Origin: Deinococcus yavapaiensis KR-236
GTDB lineage: Bacteria > Deinococcota > Deinococci > Deinococcales > Deinococcaceae
NCBI RefSeq assembly: GCF_003217515.1
Contig: NZ_QJSX01000009.1
Coordinates: 85,506-138,005 of the forward strand
Reading direction: 5' to 3'
Length of the DNA stretch: 52,500 nucleotides
In this document: positions 18,518 through 26,586 of the stretch, piece by piece
Numbering within the stretch: position 1 is the stretch's first letter
Layout: each line of letters opens with the position of its first letter
Notes under the pieces: generated by a model
What the model was told of the DNA's origin: nothing
Seen by the model: only the letters and a program-made list of their open reading frames with translations
The model's database searches: none
Translations under genes and position numbers: made by a program

Positions 18518-20281
18518 TTACTTGATGTACGTCAGCGCTTGGTAGCGCGAGCCGTTGTAGGCGTCCATCAAGTTGCGGGGCATTTCGCCGCCGAGGCGGG
18601 TGTTGTACACGACGTGGAAGTTCGTGCCCGCGAGGTAGATGACGGGTTGCAGTTCCGACTCCACCTTGAGTTGTTGAGCGGCGATTTGCTTGCGCTTGGC
18701 CAAGTTGAGTTCCGCGTCGCCTTGGAAGTACAGCTTCTCCATCAATTGCTCTTGCGACACGAGGCACTTGCCCGCGCGGTTCCAAGAGTGGAGGTTCGAG
18801 TCGCACGGCGTCACGTTGCTGCCGCCGGCCGGGTAGATGTTCGTTCCGCCCGAGAGGCCCAGGAGGATGGCGTCGAAGGGACGGTTGGCGCCCGTCGAGG
18901 TGAGTTGCGACACGAGCACGTTGAAGTCGATGGCTTGGGCGTTCACCTTCACGCCCGCGCGCTTCGCCGTGTCCGCGAAGATGCGCATGAGCTGCTCACG
19001 CTGGTTGTTGCCGGCGTTGGTGACGAGGTTGAACTCGAGGCGTCGGCCGCTCTTGTCGACGAGGTAGCCTTCGGAGTCCTTTTTCGAGAAACCGATTTGC
19101 GCGAGAAGCTTTTGCGCTTCTTCGATGTTGTACTCGTAGCGAGGAACCGAAGCGGGCGCCCAGTTACGCGCGAAAATCGGGTACGTGCTGAAGTACGCGG
19201 GCGTGCCAAGTCCCCCGAAGGCGAGACGCACCATCGCGTCACGGTCGGCAAGGTGGCTCATCGCACGGCGGAAACGCACGTCACGGAAGAGCTTTTGCTT
19301 GAAAGGGTTGTCCGCTTGGTTCCAGTTGAAGGTGATCCAAGAAGACGTCGCGTTCGGGCTGACGTTCGCGATGATCGTCGCCTTCAAGTTGCCGCCTTGA
19401 ACCGCACGCTGAATCTGGGACAGCTGATCGGCGGTCGCAGCGTTGCCGATGTCCAGATCGCCGGCGACGAACGCTGCGATTTCGGCGTTCGAGTCCTTCA
19501 CGATCGCGACGGACATACGGTCGAGGTACGGCAGGGCGTTGCCCGCGCTGTCCTTGTTCCACTCACCGAAATTCGGGTTCTTGCGGAAAACCGTACGTTC
19601 GCCAGCGCGGTAGGAGTCGACAACCCACATACCCGCGCTCACGATGTTGCGCGCCGGCTCGTTGAGCGTCCACAGCTTCTTGATGGCTTCGGCTCCGCCT
19701 TCACGGTACGCCTTGCCGAAGATGTGGTCGGGCTGAGGAGTGAAGCTCATGCGCGAAAGCGCCGAGGAGCTCACGCTGGGGAAGTCGAATTGCAGCTGGT
19801 AGGTGCCGAGCTTCTTGATGGTGATGGGCTTGTTGGCAAGGAAGAACGTCGCGTACGAGTTCGAGCCGACTTTTTCATCCTTGTGGATGTTCATGGTCGA
19901 GACGAAGTCGTCGGCCGTGATTTCCTGACCGTCGCTGAACTGCATGCCGCGGCGCAGGGTAACGACGAAGCGCTTGCCGTTGTTGCTGACGACCGGATCG
20001 CTGGCTGCCATCAACGGGATGAAGTCGTCGGTGCGCGGATCTTGCGTGAAGAGGGACGCGCCCGTTCCCATTCGCTGCGGAATGCTGTTGGCTTCCGAGG
20101 AGGTGAAGGGATTGAAGGTGCGGAAGTCGCTAAACGCCGACAAGCGAAGCTCGCCGCCACGCTTGGCTTCCTTGGGAGCGTCAGCCGACCAAGCGGCGGG
20201 ATACACGAACGGCCCGGGCGTGACTTCCGCCATGGCCGTGGCCATCGTCATCGCAGCAGCAACGAACAGAAACTTCTTCAT
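18518..20281 (-). CDS. dppA: Peptide ABC transporter substrate-binding protein
   Basis: 587 residues, SBP_bac_5 family. Signal peptide MKKFLFVAAAMTMATAMAEV, no lipobox cysteine, so predicted free or loosely held outside the membrane. Family features: RRGMQFSDGQEITADDFV, VDSYRAGERTVFRKNPNF and FRDVRFRRAMSHLADRDAMV. First gene of dppABC with an AGGAGG ribosome site and strong promoter. Probable oligopeptide or dipeptide uptake; ligand not predictable. Confidence 0.92.
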   Translation of the reverse strand: MKKFLFVAAAMTMATAMAEVTPGPFVYPAAWSADAPKEAKRGGELRLSAFSDFRTFNPFTSSEANSIPQRMGTGASLFTQDPRTDDFIPLMAASDPVVSNNGKRFVVTLRRGMQFSDGQEITADDFVSTMNIHKDEKVGSNSYATFFLANKPITIKKLGTYQLQFDFPSVSSSALSRMSFTPQPDHIFGKAYREGGAEAIKKLWTLNEPARNIVSAGMWVVDSYRAGERTVFRKNPNFGEWNKDSAGNALPYLDRMSVAIVKDSNAEIAAFVAGDLDIGNAATADQLSQIQRAVQGGNLKATIIANVSPNATSSWITFNWNQADNPFKQKLFRDVRFRRAMSHLADRDAMVRLAFGGLGTPAYFSTYPIFARNWAPASVPRYEYNIEEAQKLLAQIGFSKKDSEGYLVDKSGRRLEFNLVTNAGNNQREQLMRIFADTAKRAGVKVNAQAIDFNVLVSQLTSTGANRPFDAILLGLSGGTNIYPAGGSNVTPCDSNLHSWNRAGKCLVSQEQLMEKLYFQGDAELNLAKRKQIAAQQLKVESELQPVIYLAGTNFHVVYNTRLGGEMPRNLMDAYNGSRYQALTYIK

Positions 20282-20377
20282 ACGTCCTCCTGGGCTGGAC
20301 AGGTCTTACTATGGAACCGCGACGTGCCTTTGAAAGCACGCCGAACGCTCGTTGGTGTATAGATTTCCAGCGATGCC

Positions 20378-20406
20378 AATATAGGGGTCTTCTAAAGCCG
20401 CGTCAA
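20378..20406 (-). promoter_or_regulatory. Promoter of the peptide transporter operon
   Basis: Minus strand TTGACG (20401-20406), 17 bases, TATATT (20378-20383). About 90 bases of leader follow before dppA; a 7-bp inverted repeat there (GTGCTTTC/GAAAGCAC-like, near 20323-20337) might fold, but I see no known riboswitch. Confidence 0.8.
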
Positions 20407-20607
20407 GAGGGTGAGACTCTTCCCGATGAGAACTGTCAATAGGCAGAAAGGCGCATATGATGGGACTCTTCGGTCTTTTCCTTCTAGCCCGTGAGAGGGG
20501 CGCGGGTTAAGAAGAATGAGCCTCGAGAAAGCCTGTCTCGCCGAGCGTCATGAATCATAGCGTTGAACGCGAGGATCGATAAAGTTCTCGCTCGACCTGC
20601 ATATTTT
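20407..20607. other. Intergenic stretch, no gene recognised
   Basis: The 201 bases between the dppA promoter and the hairpin at 20608 are more A/T-rich than their surroundings. A 17-codon frame (20457-20510) exists but has no supporting signal. No tRNA or known RNA motif was seen. Confidence 0.5.
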
Positions 20608-20646
20608 GTCGAGCGCCCGTCCTCAATCAGGACGGGCGCTCGACAA
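20608..20646 (-). terminator. Long hairpin after secG
   Basis: 17-bp perfect stem (20608-20624 with 20630-20646), loop CAATC, 14 bases past the secG stop. No U tract on either strand. Confidence 0.7.
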
Positions 20647-20660
20647 CGTGCCAGGTTGGC

Positions 20661-20885
20661 TCAGGCGCGCGGAATGATCGCGAGCAGCAAACACACGAGC
20701 ATGAATCCCGCGCCCGCGATGCTCGTGAGGCGCACGAGCCCGCCCTCGACTCCTTGGCCGCCGAAGAGATTGCCGCCGCCGCCGAGGCCCGCCGAGAGGC
20801 CGCTCTGCTTCGGCACTTGCAGCAGTACGAAGAACACGAGAACGATGCACACGAGGGCCAGCAGGATTTCCAGCAGAATCGACAT
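20661..20885 (-). CDS. secG: Preprotein translocase subunit SecG
   Basis: 74 residues, two membrane segments (LLEILLALVCIVLVFFVLLQ and the C-terminal AGFMLVCLLLAIIPRA) separated by the conserved QSGLSAGLGGGGNLFGG loop. Auxiliary subunit of SecYEG. ATG at 20885 has GGAG upstream. It lies 49 bases downstream of tRNA-Leu on the same strand and is probably co-transcribed with it. Confidence 0.93.
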   Translation of the reverse strand: MSILLEILLALVCIVLVFFVLLQVPKQSGLSAGLGGGGNLFGGQGVEGGLVRLTSIAGAGFMLVCLLLAIIPRA

Positions 20886-20934
20886 GAAGACTCCAGAGTG
20901 AAACGAAAAAGGCGGCATTCCTGCCGCCGAACGT

Positions 20935-21017
<83 letters not shown>

Positions 21018-21026
21018 TTGACATCG

Positions 21027-21057
21027 CGGCTTCCCGCAAGAAAGACGGGAACGCCGC
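21027..21057 (-). terminator. Hairpin between purD and tRNA-Leu
   Basis: GCGGC-TTCCCG pairs with CGGGAA-CGCCGC with one bulged base, loop about 9 bases. No U run; it may be a terminator of purD or a processing signal ahead of the tRNA. A TGCTAGCAT box lies just before it on the minus strand. Confidence 0.4.
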
Positions 21058-21102
21058 AATGCTAGCAGGTGACGCGCGCGACGTCAAACGCGCGCCGACC
21101 GG

Positions 21103-22359
21103 TCAAGCGCGAGCCGCAGGAGCCGCGCCGACACGAAAGCCGATGTCGCGCCGCACTTGCGCTTGCTCGAAGTCGACGCGGGCCACGACGTCGTACGCTT
21201 TCGTCAAGGCCAGAGCAAGATCGGGCGCACAAGCCTGCACGGCGAGCACCCGTCCGCCCGAGGAGACGAGGCGGCCGTCTCGTCGCGCGGTGCCCGCGTG
21301 ATAGATCCGCTCGTCCTGCGACAAGGACGGCAACGTCAACTCGGTGCCTTTGAGCGGCTCGCCGGGATAACCGGGCGCGGCCATGACGACGACGGCGCTC
21401 GCTCGCCCCGAAAAGCGCACGAGCGAAGCGTCGAGGCGTCCTTCGACGCACGCGGTGGCGATCTCGACGAAGTCGCTTTCGAGCAACGGCAAGACCGCCT
21501 CGGCCTCGGGGTCGCCGAAGCGGCAATTGAACTCCACGACCTTCGGACCGTTCGACGTCAGCATGAGACCCGCGTAGAGCACGCCGACGAACGCGCAGCC
21601 CTCCTCGCGCAAGCCTCGCAAGGTCGGCGCGAGGATGTCGCGCTCCACCAAGACCATGTCTCGCGGTGACATCGGGAACGGGCAGATGACGCCCATCCCG
21701 CCCGTCATGGGGCCGACGTCTCCTTCGAAGATCGTCTTGTGGTCTTGTGACGGCGGCATCGTCACGAATCGCTCTCCGTCCGAAAAGGCGAGGATCGTGA
21801 CTTCCTGACCCGACATGAACTCTTCCACGACCGCCCGCGCTTCCTTCTGAGCGAAGATGTCGCGCAAGGCGGCTTCCGCTTGGCCGTGGTCGGTGCAAAT
21901 CGTCACGCCCTTCCCGGCACGCAGGCCCGCGTCCTTCACCACGATCGGAAGGGGCCTCGAGGCCGCGTACGCGAGCGCCTCTCGAAGCGAGTCGAAGCTC
22001 TCGTGTGACGCCGTCGGAATGCCGTGACGCACCATGAACGCCTTCGACCACGCCTTGTCACCCTCGATGCGCGCCGCCGCTCGGCTCGGACCGAACAACT
22101 TCAGGCCGCGCCGAGCGAATTCGTCGGCGACTCCCTGCACGAGCAGTGCCTCCGGACCGACGATCGTGAGGTCCACGCTTTCCCGCTGAGCGAGGTCGGC
22201 GAGGGCCGTCGCCGTCTGCTCGCACGCGACGACCCTCGCGACCGACGCGATTCCGGGGTTGCCGGGCGTGCACAGCACCTCCGTCACGCCACGCGATGCA
22301 CGAATCGCTTCGGCCAAGGCGTGCTCGCGACCGCCGCCGCCCAACAAAAGCACCTTCAA
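21103..22359 (-). CDS. purD: Phosphoribosylamine-glycine ligase
   Basis: 418 residues. ATP-grasp ligase of purine synthesis forming GAR from phosphoribosylamine and glycine. MKVLLLGGGGREHALAEAI at the N-terminus, FGPSRAAARIEGDKAWSK, PIVVKDAGLRAGKGV, SQDHKTIFEGDVGPMTGGMG, and EFNCRFGDPEAEAVLP are family signatures. TTG start at 22359 has AGGAGG seven bases upstream and overlaps the stop of the MBL gene (TTGA). No other start fits the N-terminus. Confidence 0.96.
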   Translation of the reverse strand: MKVLLLGGGGREHALAEAIRASRGVTEVLCTPGNPGIASVARVVACEQTATALADLAQRESVDLTIVGPEALLVQGVADEFARRGLKLFGPSRAAARIEGDKAWSKAFMVRHGIPTASHESFDSLREALAYAASRPLPIVVKDAGLRAGKGVTICTDHGQAEAALRDIFAQKEARAVVEEFMSGQEVTILAFSDGERFVTMPPSQDHKTIFEGDVGPMTGGMGVICPFPMSPRDMVLVERDILAPTLRGLREEGCAFVGVLYAGLMLTSNGPKVVEFNCRFGDPEAEAVLPLLESDFVEIATACVEGRLDASLVRFSGRASAVVVMAAPGYPGEPLKGTELTLPSLSQDERIYHAGTARRDGRLVSSGGRVLAVQACAPDLALALTKAYDVVARVDFEQAQVRRDIGFRVGAAPAARA

Positions 22360-23258
22360 GAGCGCACCTCCTTCTTCCTCCAATAACGCGCCAAACCTTG
22401 CACGCTCATCCACGCGGGACTCGCGAAGCGCATGCGTCCGCCGAGACCGGGCTGCTCGGTGTCGAGATCGCGCGTGAGGGCCGCCGTGAAGTCGTCGGTG
22501 ACGACCGAGAGGTCGTCACCGCGCGCCAAGCCTTCACGGACTCGGTCGGCGTCGACGTTCATCGCCCTCAGAAGACCGTCCCAATGCTCCTGCACCGCCG
22601 CGCGGGCGCCGCCGTACGAGCCGAAGTGCGCGAGGTGCAATTTCGACACGTCGAGCGCGCGAAGACGAGCCACGCTCGCTCGCCACGCTTCCAAATCGAT
22701 GTCGGGCGGTGGTGTGGGCGCGCGAGGCGTCATAGGCTTCGTGAGACGAATGCCGCCGACGTCTCCGCAAAAAAGATCTTCACCGAGTTGCCACGCGAGG
22801 TGATGCACGGCGTGCCCGGGCGAATCGTGCGCGGTGAAGGACAGCCCGCCGACGTCGAGGGACTCGCCGCCCGACAGAACTTCGAGGCGATCGCCCGGAA
22901 TCGGGCGCATTTCACCCCACAGCGCGTCCATGTGCTCGCCGTAGATCTGCGACGCGCTCGCCAGCAGACGGTCGGGCCGAGACAAGTGGGCCGCTCCGCG
23001 CGCGTGCACGTACACCCTGGCGCCCGAGCGCTCCGAGATCGTGCCCGCGGCCCCCGCGTGATCGAGGTGGATGTGCGTCAGCAAGACGTGCCGCACGTCC
23101 GACAAGTGCGCTCCGCTCTCTCCGAGGGCTTCCTCCAGGCGGTTAAGGGTGCGCGACGGTCCCGGATCGACGACGATAGGGCCGTCCTCGCTTTCGATCA
23201 CGTACGACGAGATGACGCCCGCGAGCCCTTGGAACTGCAAGTCGACAGGGCGAATCAT
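22356..23258 (-). CDS. Metallo-beta-lactamase-fold hydrolase
   Basis: 300 residues. Zinc-binding motif THIHLDHAGAAG near residue 60, later HDSPGHAVHHL and FCGDVGG, AHFGSYG, as in glyoxalase-II-like or lactonase-like MBL proteins with an extra C-terminal helical domain. Substrate unknown. ATG at 23258 overlaps the stop of the preceding membrane protein; its stop overlaps purD. Confidence 0.88.
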   Translation of the reverse strand: MIRPVDLQFQGLAGVISSYVIESEDGPIVVDPGPSRTLNRLEEALGESGAHLSDVRHVLLTHIHLDHAGAAGTISERSGARVYVHARGAAHLSRPDRLLASASQIYGEHMDALWGEMRPIPGDRLEVLSGGESLDVGGLSFTAHDSPGHAVHHLAWQLGEDLFCGDVGGIRLTKPMTPRAPTPPPDIDLEAWRASVARLRALDVSKLHLAHFGSYGGARAAVQEHWDGLLRAMNVDADRVREGLARGDDLSVVTDDFTAALTRDLDTEQPGLGGRMRFASPAWMSVQGLARYWRKKEVRS

Positions 23259-23428
23259 GCTCGACCCGCCAGGCGGGCGGCGATCGCCACGATCGCCGCG
23301 AGGTACTGCACGCCCGCGAAGATCCACAGCGTGCGCACGAGGGGCGTCTTGTGCAGCGGCCCCACGGCGAGGAAGACGAGGTACGTCGCCGACAACACGA
23401 CGAGCCCGACGAACAACCACAAGAACAT
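23255..23428 (-). CDS. Small two-segment membrane protein
   Basis: 57 residues. Two hydrophobic helices (MFLWLFVGLVVLSATYLVFL and WIFAGVQYLAAIVAIAARL) joined by GPLHKTPLVRT. The TGA overlaps the MBL start (ATGA). Start ATG at 23428. No family recognised; tight coupling suggests a real gene, perhaps assisting the MBL protein. Confidence 0.65.
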   Translation of the reverse strand: MFLWLFVGLVVLSATYLVFLAVGPLHKTPLVRTLWIFAGVQYLAAIVAIAARLAGRA

Positions 23429-23480
23429 GCGGGCAGTGTAACGTAACGCGCCTCACCTCGGCGCTTCGGAACGCCGACCG

Positions 23481-23834
23481 TCAGCGCAACAACGGCCCGT
23501 CGTTCGACCTCGTCGAGAGCCGAACGAGAAGGTCGAAGTCGTCGGGTTGCTCGGGATCGTCGAGCGCCGCCTTGTTGCGCCCGACGAAGCCGCACTTCTC
23601 GCAACGATGCACGAGTACCCAGCCTTTCTTGGCGTTGTGCTCCACGCCGACGGGCACGAGCAGGCCTCGGCAGTCGTTCGCGCGATCGCCCGGATTCACG
23701 TCGACGTGCAGGCTGTGCAGGCACGCGGGGCAGTGATTGCGAACCGAGCCGTTCTTGAGCGGCGCGACGAGCACGCCGCAATGCGCGCACTCGAAGCCTT
23801 GATTCGTGCCTTGCGCGACGAAGCGGCGCGTCAC
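23481..23834 (-). CDS. RNHCP-domain zinc protein
   Basis: 117 residues with CxxC pairs at Cys16/19, Cys35/38 and Cys78/81 and the name-giving RNHCP at residues 32-36 (SVRNHCPACLHSLHVD). RNHCP proteins are small and functionally unassigned, probably zinc- and nucleic-acid-binding. GTG start at 23834 overlaps the TGA of the upstream membrane protein. Acidic tail PEQPDDFD. Confidence 0.85.
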   Translation of the reverse strand: MTRRFVAQGTNQGFECAHCGVLVAPLKNGSVRNHCPACLHSLHVDVNPGDRANDCRGLLVPVGVEHNAKKGWVLVHRCEKCGFVGRNKAALDDPEQPDDFDLLVRLSTRSNDGPLLR

Positions 23835-24244
23835 CGCCCCGCTCCGGTCGCGCCAACTTGGCCGCGATGAGCGTGCTCGAAGTACGCCCCGACGGCGGGT
23901 AGGCCGATGATCGCGAAGCCGCACGCGATGAAGGCGAGGCCCGCGCCGAACACGAAGAAGCCGACCGTGGACCCACCCGAGATGAGGATGCCGAGGAACG
24001 CGGCGATCATCCCGCCGAGCATCGCGAGCCACACGGTGAGGTTGCGCGCCCAACGAGCGCCACGCAAGAAGTTGAAGAACACGCCCGCCGTGAGACCCAA
24101 GGTGACGAGTTCACCTGCGAAACGCGAAAAGTCTCCGCCGACCCAGCGCGCGATCATCGGGCCTAGGATCAGGACGAACAGCACGCCGAGCACGCCGCGC
24201 AATTGCACGCCGCCGAGCTTGACGAGGTCAGGAGAGGAAGTCAC
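23831..24244 (-). CDS. Predicted four-helix membrane protein
   Basis: 137 residues, four hydrophobic segments beginning LGVLFVLILGPMIARWVGGD. GTG start at 24244. Overlaps the RNHCP gene by GTGA, so the two are co-translated. Not recognised beyond an integral membrane protein. Confidence 0.65.
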   Translation of the reverse strand: MTSSPDLVKLGGVQLRGVLGVLFVLILGPMIARWVGGDFSRFAGELVTLGLTAGVFFNFLRGARWARNLTVWLAMLGGMIAAFLGILISGGSTVGFFVFGAGLAFIACGFAIIGLPAVGAYFEHAHRGQVGATGAGR

Positions 24245-24385
24245 GAGCCATCATCCCACGTGGCTTCAAGCGCGACCATTGCGAACGTCCCGATTACGCG
24301 TTGCGCGCGGTTCTCCTCGTCCACGTCGAAACGATGTCGGGCGCTCGAAGGGCCTTATGCGGACGCTCGACCCGGGGAACGCATC

Positions 24386-25213
24386 TCACTCGACCGGCCA
24401 GGCGACGTCGCAGAAGGGATCGTCATCGCCGATTTCGCTTCCCGAGGCGAAGTAAACCTCGCGCGGCGCGGCGCGGCGTCGCAAGCCGTGACGTTCGGTG
24501 TAGGCGTGAACGGCGTCGTACGCTTCGAGGATGCCCGGGAAGACGGTCCGGCCTTTCGTGAGGGTCGTGTAGACCTCGGTGTGGGCAGGCTCGATCCGCG
24601 TGCGAGCGTCTCCCCTCGCGTCGATTTCGCCTTCGAAGGGGACGCAGACTTCCACCGGTCCGTCGCCGTCGTCGTTGACGCCGCCGTGGTAGATCACGAA
24701 GCTCGTCTCGCCCGCTCGTGCGCCGCAGCGGGCGACGAGGCTGTAGAGGTCGCGGTGGGCGGAGTCGATGAACGCCCCGAGGTCCTTGACGTACACCGCC
24801 TTCGTCAAGGTGACGACGTGCCGCTGTGCGACGCTTCTCGTCTTGATGTCGAACATATTGCCATCCTTTCCTTGCAAGAAGTTCTCTAGATACGACGCGA
24901 GTTGCCGTTTCGCGGTGTGGTCCTGCTCGACTTCGCTCCAGTACGCGGCGACGGCCTTCGCGGCACGCTCGCTCGTCAAGTCGAGGAGGTCGGCGATACG
25001 TGGCAACGGCATGCCGAGTTGTCGCAACAAGCCAATCAGTTTGGCGCGACCGACTTGTTCGCTGGCGTAGTAGCGGTAGCCGCTCAGATCGTCGACGAAC
25101 GCGGGCGTCAGCAATCCGAGCGCGTCGTAGAGCCGCAACGCCTTTCGCGAAAGGCGAGCTTCGCGGGCGAAGGAACCGATCGGCAGCAAGGCCTTGGTCG
25201 GATGCGAACTCAT
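24386..25213 (-). CDS. MerR-family regulator with GyrI-like effector domain
   Basis: 275 residues. Residues about 11-75 are a MerR HTH (REARLSRKALRLYDALGLL, GYRYYASEQVGRAKLIGLLR), a coil follows to about 115, and 120-275 resemble a GyrI/BltR-type ligand-binding domain (VYHGG-like FVIYHGG, PVEVCVPF, HTEVYTTLTKG). Likely a drug- or metabolite-sensing activator that also controls its own gene. A dyad lies in its promoter spacer. No efflux gene is adjacent. Confidence 0.88.
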   Translation of the reverse strand: MSSHPTKALLPIGSFAREARLSRKALRLYDALGLLTPAFVDDLSGYRYYASEQVGRAKLIGLLRQLGMPLPRIADLLDLTSERAAKAVAAYWSEVEQDHTAKRQLASYLENFLQGKDGNMFDIKTRSVAQRHVVTLTKAVYVKDLGAFIDSAHRDLYSLVARCGARAGETSFVIYHGGVNDDGDGPVEVCVPFEGEIDARGDARTRIEPAHTEVYTTLTKGRTVFPGILEAYDAVHAYTERHGLRRRAAPREVYFASGSEIGDDDPFCDVAWPVE

Positions 25214-25219
25214 GGCGGT

Positions 25220-25250
25220 ATCGTGCGCGTTGCCCTTGGGGCAAAGTCAA
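25220..25250 (-). promoter_or_regulatory. MerR-type promoter with dyad operator
   Basis: Minus strand TTGACT (25245-25250), a 19-base spacer holding TTGCCC-CAA-GGGCAA (25230-25244), then CACGAT (25220-25225). The 19-base spacing and dyad inside it are typical of MerR-controlled promoters. The ATG follows the -10 by six bases. Confidence 0.6.
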
Positions 25251-25390
25251 GCCGTGCGATGCGGGCGGAGCCGACCTTCAGGATCGTAAGGTTTCACACG
25301 CTGGATGACGGTGTATTGAAAGTTCGTTCACGCCTCTGAGCAGAAGGCGTGATACATCATTTCTTACAGCGCCAAGGCTGTCCTCAGACC

Positions 25391-26563
25391 ATGACTTCCT
25401 TTGACTTTTCCCCGTCGCGTTCCATCGACCTGCCCTTGTCGGCCGTGCAGGCGATGCTCGACGCGGTGCCCGGCCACGTCGCCGTCGTGGACGAGCGCGG
25501 CGGGATTCGCGCCGTCAATCGTGCTTGGATACAGTTCATGCTGGAAAACGGCGGCAATTCGACGACGTGCGGCGTCGGCGCGAACTACCTGCGGGTGTGC
25601 GACGGGGCGGGCGGCTCGAACGTCGACGACGGCACGAGGGTGGCGGCAGGGCTGCGAGGCGTGCTCGACGGCACGTTGGCACGCTTCGACTTGGAATATC
25701 CCTGTCACAGTCCGACGCGGCAACGCTGGTACGTCGTGCACGTCACGCCGTTTCGGGACGGAGGCGACGGCTACGCGCTCGTGATGCACGAGGACGTCAC
25801 GATTCGCAAGCTCGCCGAGATTCGCGAGGCCGATCTCGACGTCGAGATCGCCGAGCGCGTCCAGACGCGAACGAAGAAGCTGCGTGACGAGAACAGCGAG
25901 CTCGACGCGTTCATCGGCGCGGTGTCGCACGACATGCGCGCGCCCGTGCGGCACGTTCGCAGCTTCGTGGGGAAGTTGCGGTCGAAAGTCGAGCCGCGCC
26001 TCAGTGAGGACGAGGCTCGCTTGTTCGACATCATCGAGTCGGCGACGATGCGGCTCAACTCCATGATCGACGAACTCTTGGGGCTCGCGCGCGTTTCGCA
26101 AAAGGCGCTGGACTTTCAGGAAGTGAACCTCGCTCAAGTCGTGCTGCGCGCGTGGCAGCACATGGCGCCGGAGACGGAAGGTCGCGCGATCGAATGGATC
26201 GCGGGCGACTTGCCCGTCGTGCGCGGCGATCCCGAACTTTTGCGGCTCGTCTTCGAGAACCTGCTGTCGAACGCCGTGAAGTACACGTCGGGGAGGGACC
26301 GGGCGAAGATCGAGGTGGGCGCGGTGCACGCCGAGGACGAGTGGGTGGTGTTCGTGCAAGACGACGGCGCGGGCTTCGACATGAAATTCGTCGGACGCTT
26401 GTTCGGCGCGTTCCAACGCTTGCACACCGAGCGGGAGTTCTCGGGAATCGGCATGGGGCTCGCGAACGTGAAGCGCATCGTCGAGCGACACGGAGGCCGG
26501 GTGTGGGCTCGCAGCCACCCCGGTGACGGCGCGACCTTCTACCTCGCCTTTCCCAAACGCTGA
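25391..26563 (+). CDS. PAS-domain sensor histidine kinase
   Basis: 390 residues, no membrane segment, so cytosolic. PAS domain about 20-135 (GHVAVVDERGGIRAVNRAW), coil, HisKA with phosphorylated His180 in SHDMRAPVRHVRSF, HATPase with FENLLSNAVKY (N box), DDGAGFDMKFVGRLFGAFQRLH and GIGMGLANVKRIVERHGG. No response regulator gene is adjacent. ATG at 25391 chosen; a GTG at 25349 in frame is possible. A 7-bp hairpin precedes it at 25328-25351. Phytochrome-type kinases have a similar core but no chromophore domain is present. Confidence 0.9.
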   Translation: MTSFDFSPSRSIDLPLSAVQAMLDAVPGHVAVVDERGGIRAVNRAWIQFMLENGGNSTTCGVGANYLRVCDGAGGSNVDDGTRVAAGLRGVLDGTLARFDLEYPCHSPTRQRWYVVHVTPFRDGGDGYALVMHEDVTIRKLAEIREADLDVEIAERVQTRTKKLRDENSELDAFIGAVSHDMRAPVRHVRSFVGKLRSKVEPRLSEDEARLFDIIESATMRLNSMIDELLGLARVSQKALDFQEVNLAQVVLRAWQHMAPETEGRAIEWIAGDLPVVRGDPELLRLVFENLLSNAVKYTSGRDRAKIEVGAVHAEDEWVVFVQDDGAGFDMKFVGRLFGAFQRLHTEREFSGIGMGLANVKRIVERHGGRVWARSHPGDGATFYLAFPKR

Positions 26564-26586
26564 GCTTCGAGCCCACACCCGGCCCT

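Noticed and set aside
20457..20510. 17-codon frame MMGLFGLFLLARERGAG between dppA and secG
   Set aside because: No ribosome site at good distance, no promoter seen and no means to test conservation here.
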